Shown here in pieces: positions 8,657 to 16,759 of a stretch of DNA of 64,000 bases (position 1 is its first letter; each line of letters starts with the position of its first letter). Made by a program: the position numbers and the translations under genes. Source of the stretch: Verrucomicrobiota bacterium. Its GTDB lineage: Bacteria; Pseudomonadota; Gammaproteobacteria; Coxiellales; Coxiellaceae. A model generated the notes under the pieces. The model made no database searches. It worked only from the letters and a program-made list of their open reading frames with translations, and was not told the origin of the DNA. The stretch lies in NCBI GenBank assembly GCA_013287435.1, contig JABDDU010000002.1:34349-98348 (forward strand). The letters are read 5' to 3'.

Positions 8657-8869
8657 ATGGCAAAAGCAGGTTCACGTGAAAAAGTACAATTACGTTCAAC
8701 GGGCAAAAGCAAAAGCGGCAAATCGACTGGTTATTACAAAACATTGACCGTCAACAAGCGCGCTGAAGAAAAATTAGAATTAATGAAATACGATCCCCGT
8801 GCTTGGAATGAAAAAACAGGCAGACCAGGAATGCGTGTCATCTTCAAACAAAAGAAAATTGCGAAATAA
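8657..8869 (+). CDS. rpmG: 50S ribosomal protein L33 (extended form)
   Basis: L33 features are REKVQLRSTG, GYYKTLTVNKR, EEKLELMKYDPRAWN and the basic end VIFKQKKIAK. The protein is 70 residues, while most L33 proteins have about 50-55. Extra residues lie after the first strand (KSKSGKSTG) and in the loop before the last strand (EKTGRPGMR). No zinc-binding cysteines are present, so it is the C-minus type. AGAGGTGGGG lies just before the start. Position behind rpmB confirms identity. Confidence 0.92.
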   Translation: MAKAGSREKVQLRSTGKSKSGKSTGYYKTLTVNKRAEEKLELMKYDPRAWNEKTGRPGMRVIFKQKKIAK

Positions 8870-8904
8870 TTAACGCATTTGTGAAGAGATTGAAGTGTGT
8901 TGCT

Positions 8905-9020
8905 GAGCGCTGGTGATATAGCTTAGAAGCTTTCGCGTCAGCGAATGCGAAAGCAACCCCCCCCTAATATTTTCTTTCGTACTTGCTAACGCAAGCACTT
9001 CTAAACTATATCACTAGCGC
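8905..9020. repeat. family 3 inverted repeat (copy A)
   Basis: This 116-bp element begins GCGCTGGTGATATAGCTTAG and ends AACTATATCACTAGCGC. The outer 17 or so bases on each side pair with each other, and within it AGAAGCTTTCGC and GCTTTCGCATTCGCTGACGC-type stems repeat. A run of eight C occupies the centre (8955-8962). A second copy lies at 16251. It separates the convergent rpmG and ferredoxin genes and might terminate transcription from both sides. Confidence 0.85.
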
Positions 9021-9023
9021 ATA

Positions 9024-9275
9024 TTACCGCCCACCCTTTCGAACGAGCTTATGAAATTTTTGCATTAATGTTTCTTTGGATTCATAAAACGCTAACGGAA
9101 TGCAATCGACAGGACACACTTGTCGACATTGCGGCTCATCAAAATGACCGACGCATTCTGTGCATTTGTTGGGATCAATTTCGTAAATCGTTTCGCCTTG
9201 ATAAATGGCATCATTGGGACATTCGGGTTCGCACACATCACAATTGATGCATTCTTCGGTAATTTTAAGTGCCAT
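9024..9275 (-). CDS. yfhL: YfhL-like 2[4Fe-4S] ferredoxin
   Basis: The 83-residue ferredoxin has two cluster motifs, CINCDVCEPECP and CTECVGHFDEPQCRQVCP. The second has the eight-residue insertion typical of the YfhL/Alvin (Allochromatium) type. It carries electrons between redox partners in the cytoplasm; partners are unknown. Gene order coaD-yfhL is widespread in gammaproteobacteria. Its ATG lies in the 8-bp target duplication of the family 2 element directly upstream, so the whole leader and the only GGAG-like ribosome-binding sequence come from that element. Confidence 0.95.
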   Translation of the reverse strand: MALKITEECINCDVCEPECPNDAIYQGETIYEIDPNKCTECVGHFDEPQCRQVCPVDCIPLAFYESKETLMQKFHKLVRKGGR

Positions 9276-9276
9276 C

Positions 9277-9470
9277 GCAACAGATCACTCCGTAGATAGA
9301 AACGCCGATTTTGGATGCTTTTTTGTGACCTGTACCCTTGAGGGTATAAATTTCGTTGAAATGCTCGATGTACGATCAAGTACACCTGCGCTTTCAACTC
9401 AATTTAATCACAAAAAATCATCTCAAACTCGACGTTTTACCAAATCAGACAACGAGGCTTGATCTGTTAC
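9277..9470. mobile_element. family 2 MITE-like element (copy A) with 8-bp target duplication
   Basis: The element is 194 bp, begins GCAACAGATCACTCCG and ends TTGATCTGTTAC. It is flanked by GTGCCATC on both sides (9269-9276 and 9471-9478), a perfect 8-bp target duplication. It has an internal palindromic segment around TGTACGATCAAGTACA. No coding capacity. The left end abuts the yfhL start codon and the right end supplies the coaD stop codon (TAA at 9467-9469). Confidence 0.92.
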
Positions 9471-9946
9471 GTGCCATCTTTAATCTCAAGTGCCACATTT
9501 TCAGGCACAAAAGCAGATACATCGCCTTTTAATCCAATAATTTCACGCACCATGGTGGCTGAAATATGCATATAAATATCACGCGCGGGTAAAAAAATGG
9601 TTTCGCATTTTTCATCGGATAATTGTCGGTTCATGCTGGCCAGCGATAATTCATAACTCACATCTTCGCTGGTGCGAAATCCGCGAACCACATATTCTGC
9701 ATGATGCGATTTTGCAAAATCGACCAACATGCCGTCTAATAAAAAAACCTGAACATTTTGAAATGCGGCAACACTGTCAATACACCACTGCACGCGTTTT
9801 TCCGCTGGAAATAAAGGGTTTTTTCGCGTGCTGTCTGCAACACCGACAATCACTTCGTCAAATAATTCCGAAGCACGTTGAATAATATCGACATGACCTT
9901 TGGTAATGGGATCAAATGTGCCAGGATATATCGCAACTCGATTCAT
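9467..9946 (-). CDS. coaD: phosphopantetheine adenylyltransferase
   Basis: CoaD makes dephospho-CoA from 4'-phosphopantetheine and ATP, the penultimate step of CoA synthesis. The 159-residue protein starts MNRVAIYPGTFDPITKGHVD, with the nucleotidyltransferase TxGH motif, then ADSTRKNPLF, VVRGFRTSEDVSYE and the ISATMVREI signature. The stop codon TAA comes from the terminus of the inserted family 2 element. The start overlaps the folK stop region by four bases, so coaD and folK are likely translationally coupled. Confidence 0.97.
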   Translation of the reverse strand: MNRVAIYPGTFDPITKGHVDIIQRASELFDEVIVGVADSTRKNPLFPAEKRVQWCIDSVAAFQNVQVFLLDGMLVDFAKSHHAEYVVRGFRTSEDVSYELSLASMNRQLSDEKCETIFLPARDIYMHISATMVREIIGLKGDVSAFVPENVALEIKDGT

Positions 9947-10419
9947 GATAAATCTCGCAATACTGTTTGTATCAGCTTTCCTGATGGTAACACTAAATGC
10001 GGTGCAATTTCAGCTAATGGCTCTAACACAAAAGACCGTTTCGTCATTTCTGGATGCGGAATTATTAAATCATCCGTACAGATATTTTCATCGCCAAATA
10101 AAATAATATCGCAGTCAATAATGCGGGCACCCCACTTGACGGTTCGTACACGCCCCATTTTATTCTCAATGAATAATAATTCGCGCAACAATTCATGCGC
10201 GGTTAATGCAGTCTCAACGGCGATGACTTGATTAATATAATCGGGTTGATCTTGTGGGCCAAGTGGTGCTGTTTGATATAAACTGGATTCAGCAATGACC
10301 TTGGTTTTTGAAATCACATTAATCTGTTGAACGGCTTGTTGCACTTGTTTTCTGGGATTGCGTAAGTTACTTCCTAAGGCGATATACGCGATTTCACTCA
10401 CACTCACACTCACACTCAC
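9943..10419 (-). CDS. folK: 2-amino-4-hydroxy-6-hydroxymethyldihydropteridine pyrophosphokinase
   Basis: HPPK transfers pyrophosphate from ATP to the pterin in folate synthesis. The core is IAYIALGSNLRNP, YQTAPLGPQDQPDYIN, and the metal/ATP signature GARIIDCDIILFG. The N-terminus is odd: the start codon is one of several GTG codons in a GTGAGT hexamer array, giving MSVSVSVS before the family start EIAYIALGSN. Several GTG starts (10419, 10413, 10407, 10401) are in frame. The gene overlaps pcnB and coaD by four bases each, as in the usual pcnB-folK order. Confidence 0.95.
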   Translation of the reverse strand: MSVSVSVSEIAYIALGSNLRNPRKQVQQAVQQINVISKTKVIAESSLYQTAPLGPQDQPDYINQVIAVETALTAHELLRELLFIENKMGRVRTVKWGARIIDCDIILFGDENICTDDLIIPHPEMTKRSFVLEPLAEIAPHLVLPSGKLIQTVLRDLS

Positions 10420-10423
10420 ACTT
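10393..10423. repeat. GTGAGT hexamer array across the pcnB stop and folK start
   Basis: About four perfect ACTCAC units span the junction. They encode both the last residues before the pcnB stop codon and the first residues of folK. Changes in unit number would keep the folK frame because the unit is six bases. Confidence 0.85.
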
Positions 10424-11726
10424 TCAACGCTTCAATCATTGCAGCTTGTTTTTCACTATCCATCAATTGAAACTGTTTCCACCATTCATAATGTTCCGCC
10501 GTCATTTCTCCGGCTTGCACGCGCAATCCCATAAAATCAAATGCAGCGCGAAAATAGCGATGCTGAAAAATATTTAAAATGCGATTGGGTCTGCGTCTTT
10601 CGAGTTGAAATTGCAAAATCCAAATCGCTTGCATCGCAAATTGAAGACGTTTTGGAATCATCATCGCTTCGACTTGTAAATGAATAATGTCGCTGATCAT
10701 TTGATGCAAACGCATATAAAATTTTACTTTTTTATTTTTCATTTTCATTAATTGTTCTTGCAATGCTGGCCATAATAAAATAGCGAATAAAAAAGCGGGG
10801 TTAACACTTTCTTCTGCTTTTAGTCGTGCATCTGTTGCACTCATCGCCAAATGAATTAATGTTTCGTACACTTTATTTTGATGCGCATGTAGGGCATACA
10901 TGGTTTGTGGAAATAATGCATGCATATAGTGATAATGCACTAATTTTTGATACGTCACCCATGCATTGCCTTCAAAAAATAATTTTAAACATTCGTCGTA
11001 TAAACGCGACGTGGGCACATGTTGTAACAAATGCGTTAATGATTTCAAAGCGGTTTCTGTTTTTGTTTCTATATTAAAATTTAACTTGGCTGCAAAGCGA
11101 ATGGCGCGCAGCATGCGTACCGGATCTTCATGATAACGCTGGACGGGATCGCCAATAATGTGAATTAATTTATTTTTTAAATCATCCATGCCACTTGTAT
11201 AATCAACCACGCTGAAATCAGCGATATTGTAATACAACGCATTGACTGTAAAATCACGACGCCAAGCATCTTCTTCCACTGTGCCATAGGTATTATCGCG
11301 ATAGAGCATGCCGGTTTCTGCATGTATTTGTGTTTGTTGACGGGTTGTTTCAACCGCATTGGCACGAAAGGTTGACACTTCAATAATTTCGCTACCAAAA
11401 AAAACATGTACCAAACGAAAGCGACGACCGATGATACGACTGTTGCGAAATAATTCCCGAATTTGTTCGGGATGCGCATCCGTTGCCACATCAAAATCTT
11501 TGGGTTGGCGACCCAATAAAATATCACGCACACCACCACCGACTAAATACGCCGCGAATCCCGCATCTTTTAATCGATACATGACCCGTAATGCATTTTG
11601 ACTAATCATTTCACGCGAAATGGTGTGATCAGGGCGTGAAATGACAGTGTGTGATGATTTTTCGTTTTTTGTTGGACGTCTGAATTTTTTTCGAGCCCAG
11701 TGAATAAGTCGTTTTTTCATGGACAT
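10416..11726 (-). CDS. pcnB: poly(A) polymerase I
   Basis: PcnB adds 3' poly(A) tails that promote RNA decay. The 436-residue protein has the class II nucleotidyltransferase motif YLVGGGVRDILLGRQPKDFD, followed by RRFRLVHVFFG, RRDFTVNALYYN and DPVRMLRAIRFAAKLNF. The basic C-terminal region with RRRPNRILN and FMGLRVQAGEM distinguishes poly(A) polymerase from CCA-adding enzymes. The N-terminal 35 residues are strongly basic. It heads the pcnB-folK-coaD operon. Confidence 0.95.
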   Translation of the reverse strand: MSMKKRLIHWARKKFRRPTKNEKSSHTVISRPDHTISREMISQNALRVMYRLKDAGFAAYLVGGGVRDILLGRQPKDFDVATDAHPEQIRELFRNSRIIGRRFRLVHVFFGSEIIEVSTFRANAVETTRQQTQIHAETGMLYRDNTYGTVEEDAWRRDFTVNALYYNIADFSVVDYTSGMDDLKNKLIHIIGDPVQRYHEDPVRMLRAIRFAAKLNFNIETKTETALKSLTHLLQHVPTSRLYDECLKLFFEGNAWVTYQKLVHYHYMHALFPQTMYALHAHQNKVYETLIHLAMSATDARLKAEESVNPAFLFAILLWPALQEQLMKMKNKKVKFYMRLHQMISDIIHLQVEAMMIPKRLQFAMQAIWILQFQLERRRPNRILNIFQHRYFRAAFDFMGLRVQAGEMTAEHYEWWKQFQLMDSEKQAAMIEALKV

Positions 11727-11786
11727 ATATTATCATAGTGTGCGCGTGAGTGTGAGCATGAGTTTAGCTCGAAATTGAGGTAAAAT

Positions 11787-12692
11787 ATGACTAATAATAA
11801 TTCAGGATCGTCTATGAAAACAACAATGGATGTTAATTTATACGCTTACGGCAATGGCGCTCAGAATTTCGATTGCGAAAAAGGATCAAGTGTACTGAAA
11901 AATGCCATTGAAAAAAGTGTGTTTGCGGATCAATGCTGTTTTTCACCGCCTCTGCAAGTTGAACACCGTAGACAACAGGCAGCCGCTATACCGGATGTTA
12001 TAAAGTTGTCAGAACAATTGGCACAGTCAGTCCAACACTCTATTTCAAATCATCGTTTGTTTATTACGTTAGGGGGTGATCATACAGCAGCGATTGGCGC
12101 TTGGAGCGGTGCCGCCAATGCGGTCGACACACTGGGTTTGATTTGGTTCGATGCGCATATGGATTCGCATACATTCAAAACATCCCCTTCGAAAAATAGT
12201 CACGGAATGCCATTGGCAATTTTATTGGGTCATGGCGAAAAAAAATTAACGCAACTGATATCTGCAAAACCAAAATTAAAACCTGAAAATGTCGTGTTAA
12301 TGGGTGTGCGTAGTTTTGAAAAAGGCGAAGCAGATTTATTAAAAAAATTGGGTGTGAAAATTTTTTATAGTGATGAAATTAAAAAATTGGGAATAAAAAA
12401 AGTCATTCAAGAATCGATAACAATTGTCACGCGTCATGCAAATTATTTTGGTATTAGTATTGATCTCGATGGATTTGATCCCATCGATGCGCCCGGCGTT
12501 GGAACACCAGCACCCGATGGTATTCGCGCCGCTGATTTTTTACCTGAATTTACGGCAATTGCTGAACATCCCCAATTAATCGGTGCTGATATTGTGGAGT
12601 TTAATCCTGTATTAGATGTGGATTGTAAAACAGAACAGTTGGCGATGAAATTGTTCGAAGCACTAATGAATATACGAAAAAATCCCCGTTAA
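11787..12692 (+). CDS. rocF: arginase family hydrolase
   Basis: The 301-residue product is a ureohydrolase with the two-manganese site: ITLGGDHTAAIG, WFDAHMDSHTF and GISIDLDGFDPIDAPGVGTP. GGDHT and the SxDxDxxDP string fit arginase, which splits arginine to ornithine and urea; the family also includes agmatinase and formiminoglutamase. Conserved SHGMPLAILLG and GVRSFEKGE support arginase rather than agmatinase. GAGG is six bases before the ATG at 11787. The 3' end overlaps the convergent marC gene by 30 bases. Confidence 0.85.
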   Translation: MTNNNSGSSMKTTMDVNLYAYGNGAQNFDCEKGSSVLKNAIEKSVFADQCCFSPPLQVEHRRQQAAAIPDVIKLSEQLAQSVQHSISNHRLFITLGGDHTAAIGAWSGAANAVDTLGLIWFDAHMDSHTFKTSPSKNSHGMPLAILLGHGEKKLTQLISAKPKLKPENVVLMGVRSFEKGEADLLKKLGVKIFYSDEIKKLGIKKVIQESITIVTRHANYFGISIDLDGFDPIDAPGVGTPAPDGIRAADFLPEFTAIAEHPQLIGADIVEFNPVLDVDCKTEQLAMKLFEALMNIRKNPR

Positions 12693-13250
12693 AAACATTT
12701 GCACGGCGATCGTTGTTAAAATCATTCCCATTAATCGTTCCAATGCAATCAATCCACGTTTGCCCAATAAACGCATTAAATAGCGGGATAAAAGCATAAT
12801 CACTAAAAAAATGAGTGAGGCGATAGTCACCGCTGAAAATAATAATGTCATGCGTGAAGCATTTTGCGTGACAAATAACATCACGATGGCAATCGCAGAA
12901 GGACCTGCGGTTAACGGCACTGCCAACGGCACAATAAACGGTTCTTCTGCTTCCTGTTCATTTGTTTCTTTCTGATCTTCTGGAAAAATCATGCGAATCG
13001 CAATTAAAAATAAAATAATAGCGCCCGCAATACTCAATGCAGAGGTGGTGATTTTCAAACCCTGCATAATATATTTTCCAAAAAATAAAAAGACAGATAA
13101 CACCAGAAAAGCAATTACCGTTTCACGAATAATAATGCGTCGCTGTGTTTTAAAATCGTAATTTTTTAAAATGGTTAAAAATAACGGGATATTGCCGAGT
13201 GGATCCATCACCAAAATTAAAGTAATTGTTGCAGTGTATAATGTCATCAC
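12663..13250 (-). CDS. MarC/YhgN family inner-membrane protein
   Basis: The product has six predicted membrane segments and the MarC-family strings LILVMDPLGNIPLFL, ALSIAGAIILFLIAIRMIFP, and EEPFIVPLAVPLTAGPSAIA. It aligns along its length with E. coli YhgN, including LGKRGLIALERLMGMIL near the end. The transport substrate is unknown; the old link to multiple antibiotic resistance has not held up. The start may be GTG at 13250 or ATG at 13247. It overlaps the end of the arginase gene on the other strand. Confidence 0.9.
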   Translation of the reverse strand: MMTLYTATITLILVMDPLGNIPLFLTILKNYDFKTQRRIIIRETVIAFLVLSVFLFFGKYIMQGLKITTSALSIAGAIILFLIAIRMIFPEDQKETNEQEAEEPFIVPLAVPLTAGPSAIAIVMLFVTQNASRMTLLFSAVTIASLIFLVIMLLSRYLMRLLGKRGLIALERLMGMILTTIAVQMFLTGIFSYIH

Positions 13251-13273
13251 AGCAATTCCACTCCTATTTATTT

Positions 13274-13321
13274 ATGCGAATTAAGAGCTGAACTTTTTGA
13301 ATCCGCTCGGAATGTTGTGGT
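13274..13321. repeat. family 1 repeat, truncated (copy D)
   Basis: GCGAATTAAGAGCTGAACTT followed by ATCCGCTCGGAATGTTGTGG matches one outer arm of the family 1 element. The middle and the other arm are missing. It ends at the hemE stop codon. Confidence 0.75.
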
Positions 13322-14371
13322 TTAGTCGCATTTTATTACAGCTTCAACCAACGCAGCTACGTTGTCAACTGGCGTATCTTTTGAAATACCATGCCCTAAA
13401 TTAAACACAAAACCCGTTTCACCACGATATACATCGAGAATTTGTTTTGCACGTTGCTGAATAATTTTCGGTGTTGATAACAAAATACTGGGATCCAGAT
13501 TGCCCTGTAACGCAACGCGATCACCAACCATTTTTTTTGCGGTTTGTAAATCCATTGTCCAATCCAATCCAATCGCATCACAACCACTCGACACTATATT
13601 TTCTAAATATAATCCACATCCTTTACTAAAAAAAATTAACGGGATTTTTTTGTGTTGAAATTCGCGTATCACTTTTTCGCCTATTTTTTTCATATAATTG
13701 AGCGAAAATTGTTGATAATCAATAGGCGACAACACACCACCCCAACTGTCAAATAACATAATCACATCAGCACCTGCGTGAATTTGTGCATTCAGATAGT
13801 CAATGGTGACCGTGGTGATTTTTTCTAACAATGCCTGCAAGATTGTCGGATCGCGAAACAGCATTGATTTTATTTTTTCAAATGTTTTGCTCGATCGCCC
13901 TTCAACCATATACGTTGCCACTGTCCAGGGACTGCCTGCAAAACCGATTAACGGAATTTTGTTATTTAATTCTTTTTTGGCGAGCTGAATCGCTTGCATC
14001 ACATAATTTAATTTTTCGAGCGCATGTGTTGTATTTAATGCATCGATCATTTTGTGCGAGCGAATGGGATTGGGCGCAATGGGTCCGCGTCCTTCATCCA
14101 ATGTAATCTCACAACCCATTGCCAGTGGTACGGTTAAAATATCACTAAAAATAATCGCGGCGTCGAGGGGAAATCTTTTTATGGGTTGAAGTGTCGCTTC
14201 GCAAGCTAATTCTGGCGTTTGACAAAACGTAAAAAAATCTTTTGTTTTTGCCCGCAACGCGCGATATTCCGGCAAATAACGTCCCGCTTGACGCATGAAC
14301 CAGAGGGGCGTGCGATCGATGGGTTGATGTAATAATGCTTTTATTAAGCGGTCGTTTTTAGGTATGGGCAT
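13322..14371 (-). CDS. hemE: uroporphyrinogen decarboxylase
   Basis: HemE removes four carboxyl groups from uroporphyrinogen III to give coproporphyrinogen III in haem synthesis. Conserved strings are [16 protein letters not shown] (active-site Arg), [14 protein letters not shown] (catalytic Asp), [37 protein letters not shown], and the C-terminal [17 protein letters not shown] chose the ATG at 14371, which overlaps the TGA of the upstream MazF-like gene as TGATG; an ATG seven codons further upstream is possible. Coupling to a toxin gene is unusual and suggests the TA pair was inserted ahead of hemE. Confidence 0.95.
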   Translation of the reverse strand: MPIPKNDRLIKALLHQPIDRTPLWFMRQAGRYLPEYRALRAKTKDFFTFCQTPELACEATLQPIKRFPLDAAIIFSDILTVPLAMGCEITLDEGRGPIAPNPIRSHKMIDALNTTHALEKLNYVMQAIQLAKKELNNKIPLIGFAGSPWTVATYMVEGRSSKTFEKIKSMLFRDPTILQALLEKITTVTIDYLNAQIHAGADVIMLFDSWGGVLSPIDYQQFSLNYMKKIGEKVIREFQHKKIPLIFFSKGCGLYLENIVSSGCDAIGLDWTMDLQTAKKMVGDRVALQGNLDPSILLSTPKIIQQRAKQILDVYRGETGFVFNLGHGISKDTPVDNVAALVEAVIKCD

Positions 14372-14712
14372 CACGCATTCGTACTCAAACATTTTTGCAA
14401 CAATGATTTGATCTCATTGGTGTCCTTTTTTGATAATTGACCAATCGCTTTTTCTACCAATCGCAAATCTATCGTGAAAATTTTCTGGCGAATAATAATT
14501 GGTTGCGACAAACCTGTTTTTTCTAAATCAGTTACCAAAAAATCACCGAACCATTTACTGTGTTTCGCTGACGTGATCATCAGCATAGAAGCATGACCTG
14601 TTTCTTTTTGGAATTTCTCAGTGCTAATAATAACGGCTGGCCGTTTTTTACTTTTCGCTTTATCCGTAAAAGGAAATGGAACAGCAACAATATTAAAAGG
14701 TTCATAAATCAT
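14371..14712 (-). CDS. MazF/PemK-family toxin
   Basis: The ~113-residue product has the MazF fold signature [24 protein letters not shown], with the usual first-strand P-F-P-F-T and KRPAVI loop, then [10 protein letters not shown]. MazF-family toxins are ribosome-independent mRNA endonucleases. The ATG at 14712 has GAGG six bases upstream and overlaps the antitoxin gene by 11 bases, as expected for a cotranscribed pair. The stop codon overlaps the hemE start. Cleavage specificity cannot be read from sequence. Confidence 0.85.
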   Translation of the reverse strand: MIYEPFNIVAVPFPFTDKAKSKKRPAVIISTEKFQKETGHASMLMITSAKHSKWFGDFLVTDLEKTGLSQPIIIRQKIFTIDLRLVEKAIGQLSKKDTNEIKSLLQKCLSTNA

Positions 14713-14926
14713 GGAATGCCTCGTCATCTTCCACAGAATTCCACTCTGATAACGTTGACTCTAGCGCTTGATGATAAGCCAAATCAAAAGGCTGAATTTT
14801 TACGATGTAGATTTTGTCTTTCATAAATTCAAATCCTATTTTATCACCCGCATGCAAATCCAACTGTTTTCTAACGTCGGAAGGGATAGTTGCTTGATAT
14901 TTACTCGTCAAGGTTGAGATCGCCAT
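14702..14926 (-). CDS. AbrB/MazE-family antitoxin
   Basis: The 74-residue protein begins with a swapped-hairpin AbrB domain: STLTSKYQATIPSDVRKQL and DLHAGDKIGFEFM. The C-terminal half ([19 protein letters not shown]) is acidic and likely wraps the toxin. It lies directly upstream of and overlaps the MazF-like gene. Such antitoxins bind their own promoter; the spacer to murB contains TATTATAATACAGG and a CTGTATTAC complement that may be part of that operator. Confidence 0.85.
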   Translation of the reverse strand: MAISTLTSKYQATIPSDVRKQLDLHAGDKIGFEFMKDKIYIVKIQPFDLAYHQALESTLSEWNSVEDDEAFHDL

Positions 14927-15031
14927 AATGTAATACCTGTATTACCGTATTGATTTCATACTATTATAATACAGGATCAATTTTTGTCAAATTTTGGTAA
15001 ACTTGTTTTTTACCAAAATATACTCAATACC

Positions 15032-16060
15032 ATGAAGCAATATGTGTCACTAAAACCGTACAATACTTTTGGTATCGACGTTACCGCTCGTTACTTTACA
15101 ACTATTGATTCTGTTGCTTCACTGCAAGCCATTCTATCCGATCAACAGTGGAAGACAATACCGTGTTTTATTCTCGGCGGTGGTAGCAATATTTTATTCA
15201 CCCGAAACTTTGATGGCCTTGTCATTCATAATCAGATTGTTGGCATTGAAAAAATAAACGAAGATGATGATCATATTTATTTAAAAATGGGTGCGGGTGA
15301 AAATTGGCATCAGTTGGTTTTGTATTGCATTGATCATGGTTATGCAGGCATTGAAAATTTATCGTTAATTCCAGGCACGGTCGGTGCAGCACCGATTCAA
15401 AATATTGGCGCTTATGGTGTCGAATTAAAAGAGACTTTATCTGAAGTGCACGCAATTGGATTACATGATCATCAAGCGCGTATTTTTAACAATGCCGAAT
15501 GCGAATTTGGTTATCGCGATAGTATTTTTAAAAATAAACTGAAAAATAAATATATGATTACGCAGGTGGTTTTACGATTGAATAAAAAGCCTATTTTTCA
15601 CGTAGATTATGGCGCGATTAAAGAAAAATTAAACGGTCGCGAATTATCCATTAAAGCAATCAGTGATGCCGTCATTCACATCAGACAAGAAAAATTACCA
15701 GATCCAAAAAAAATGCCGAATGCGGGTAGTTTTTTTAAAAATCCAATAGTTGATGAGAAAATATTTTTGGAGTTACAGAAAAAATATCCGGGAATAATTT
15801 ATTTTAAAGCGCTCGCCCTGCCGGGCGAGCTACTGAAGAATTCTTCCCGGGTTAAAATTTCAGCGGCGTGGCTAATTGAACAATGTGGCTTTAAAGGCAG
15901 GCGATGGGGCAATGTGGGTGTGCATGAGCATCAAGCGCTGGTGTTGGTTAATTATGGAAACGGTACCGGTGATGAAATTAAAAAATTAAGCGAGTTAATT
16001 CAAAAGTCCGTGACAGAAAAATTTGGAATTGATCTCATGACAGAAGTAAATATCGTCTAA
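15032..16060 (+). CDS. murB: UDP-N-acetylenolpyruvoylglucosamine reductase with an in-frame insertion
   Basis: MurB reduces UDP-GlcNAc-enolpyruvate to UDP-MurNAc with NADPH and FAD. Motifs: LKPYNTFGIDV, FILGGGSNILF (FAD phosphate), GIENLSLIPGTVGAAPIQNIGAYG, FGYRDSIFK, LPDPKKMPNAGSFFKNP (catalytic Ser) and AAWLIEQCGFKG. It is the type I (E. coli-like) form. Between YPGII and VKISAAWLIEQ the protein has about ten extra residues (LALPGELLKNSSR) encoded by a GC-rich perfect palindrome. The insertion sits in a surface loop region after the catalytic serine segment, so activity may be kept. The start at 15032 leaves the usual N-terminus. Confidence 0.94.
   Translation: MKQYVSLKPYNTFGIDVTARYFTTIDSVASLQAILSDQQWKTIPCFILGGGSNILFTRNFDGLVIHNQIVGIEKINEDDDHIYLKMGAGENWHQLVLYCIDHGYAGIENLSLIPGTVGAAPIQNIGAYGVELKETLSEVHAIGLHDHQARIFNNAECEFGYRDSIFKNKLKNKYMITQVVLRLNKKPIFHVDYGAIKEKLNGRELSIKAISDAVIHIRQEKLPDPKKMPNAGSFFKNPIVDEKIFLELQKKYPGIIYFKALALPGELLKNSSRVKISAAWLIEQCGFKGRRWGNVGVHEHQALVLVNYGNGTGDEIKKLSELIQKSVTEKFGIDLMTEVNIV
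15808..15850. repeat. family 4 GC-rich palindrome inserted in frame in murB
   Basis: GCTCGCCCTGCCGGGCGAGC at 15811-15830 is a hairpin with an 8-bp perfect stem, followed by GAAGAATTCTTC (15835-15846), another palindrome. Read on the minus strand the sequence CAGTAGCTCGCCC... matches the aroE 3' end at 50735-50761 over about 26 bases. The GC-rich stretch is unlike the surrounding AT-rich gene. Confidence 0.75.
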
Positions 16061-16078
16061 CGAATATTTACATCCGCT

Positions 16079-16123
16079 GTAACAGATCACTCCGTAGATA
16101 GAAACGCCGATTTTGGATGCTTT
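16079..16123. mobile_element. family 2 element, truncated (copy B)
   Basis: GTAACAGATCACTCCGTAGA and the following 24 bases match the end of the family 2 element. The remainder is absent. It lies just after murB. Confidence 0.8.
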
Positions 16124-16170
16124 ATTCTTTGGTTTTATGTTTTAGTTTACTGCTGAGAGTGACTCTTATA

Positions 16171-16253
16171 CAGTGATTGCAGTGCCTCACACTTGATGCG
16201 TTGAAGTCCTACACAGTGATTGCAGCGCCTCACACTCGACGCGCTGAAGTCCT
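16171..16253. repeat. two tandem 40-bp repeats, 43-bp period
   Basis: CAGTGATTGCAGTGCCTCAC plus the next 20 bases (16171-16210) is repeated at 16214-16253 with four substitutions. The pair leads straight into the family 3 element. No coding meaning is apparent. Confidence 0.85.
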
Positions 16254-16367
16254 GGTGATATAGCTTAGAAGCTTTCGCGTCAGCGAATGCGAAAGCAGAA
16301 GCGACTATCTGAATATTCCCTTTCGTACTTGCTAACGCAAGCACTTCTAAACTATATCACCAGCGCT
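16251..16367. repeat. family 3 inverted repeat (copy B)
   Basis: The element begins TGGTGATATAGCTTAGAAGC and ends AACTATATCACCAGCGCT, with the internal TTTCGCGTCAGCGAATGCG and TACTTGCTAACGCAAGCAC hairpins of the copy at 8905. Only the central linker differs. Together with copy B of family 2 and the tandem repeats it fills the ~390-bp gene-free stretch 16061-16451. Confidence 0.87.
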
Positions 16368-16451
16368 CAATACATCCAGGATTGAAATTCCTTTTTTAAA
16401 GAGATGAATCACGTTAAAATAATCAAAAGGAAGTAACAGGAGGTTACTATT

Positions 16452-16754
16452 ATGCTTACCAATATGCCAAACGCTTTCGCTCAAGCCGTTGTTGGACACG
16501 TTGTTGGAAAGGCGTTACAAGCGGGAGTTAATGCTGTTTTAGTTCCGACACAGCTGTTGCTGGGCATTGGAACTTCTGTTGCGACTTCTGCGGCTACGTT
16601 TTTAATTATGACCGCTGCACAACTGACTTTAAACGGTGTTTGTTATGCCGGCACAAAAACCATCGATGGTGTTAAATATTTTTTTTATACGCCATCAAAG
16701 CCATTGAATGAAGAATGGGATGATTGCGGTTGTGAAAAAAAACCGAAGCAATAA
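16452..16754 (+). CDS. small hydrophobic protein, unknown
   Basis: I do not recognise this 100-residue protein. The first 75 residues are rich in Ala, Val, Leu and Gly with two likely membrane segments (around LLLGIGTSVATSAATFLIM and the preceding helix), while the end is charged and holds DDCGCEKKPKQ. A strong AGGAGG ribosome-binding site lies seven bases before the ATG, which argues that it is a real, well-translated gene. The nearest neighbours are repeats and convergent uvrA, so context gives no function. Confidence 0.65.
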   Translation: MLTNMPNAFAQAVVGHVVGKALQAGVNAVLVPTQLLLGIGTSVATSAATFLIMTAAQLTLNGVCYAGTKTIDGVKYFFYTPSKPLNEEWDDCGCEKKPKQ

Positions 16755-16759
16755 TATCG

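Noticed and set aside
16147..16344. Minus-strand 65-codon frame
   Set aside because: Lies wholly in the tandem repeats and the family 3 element.
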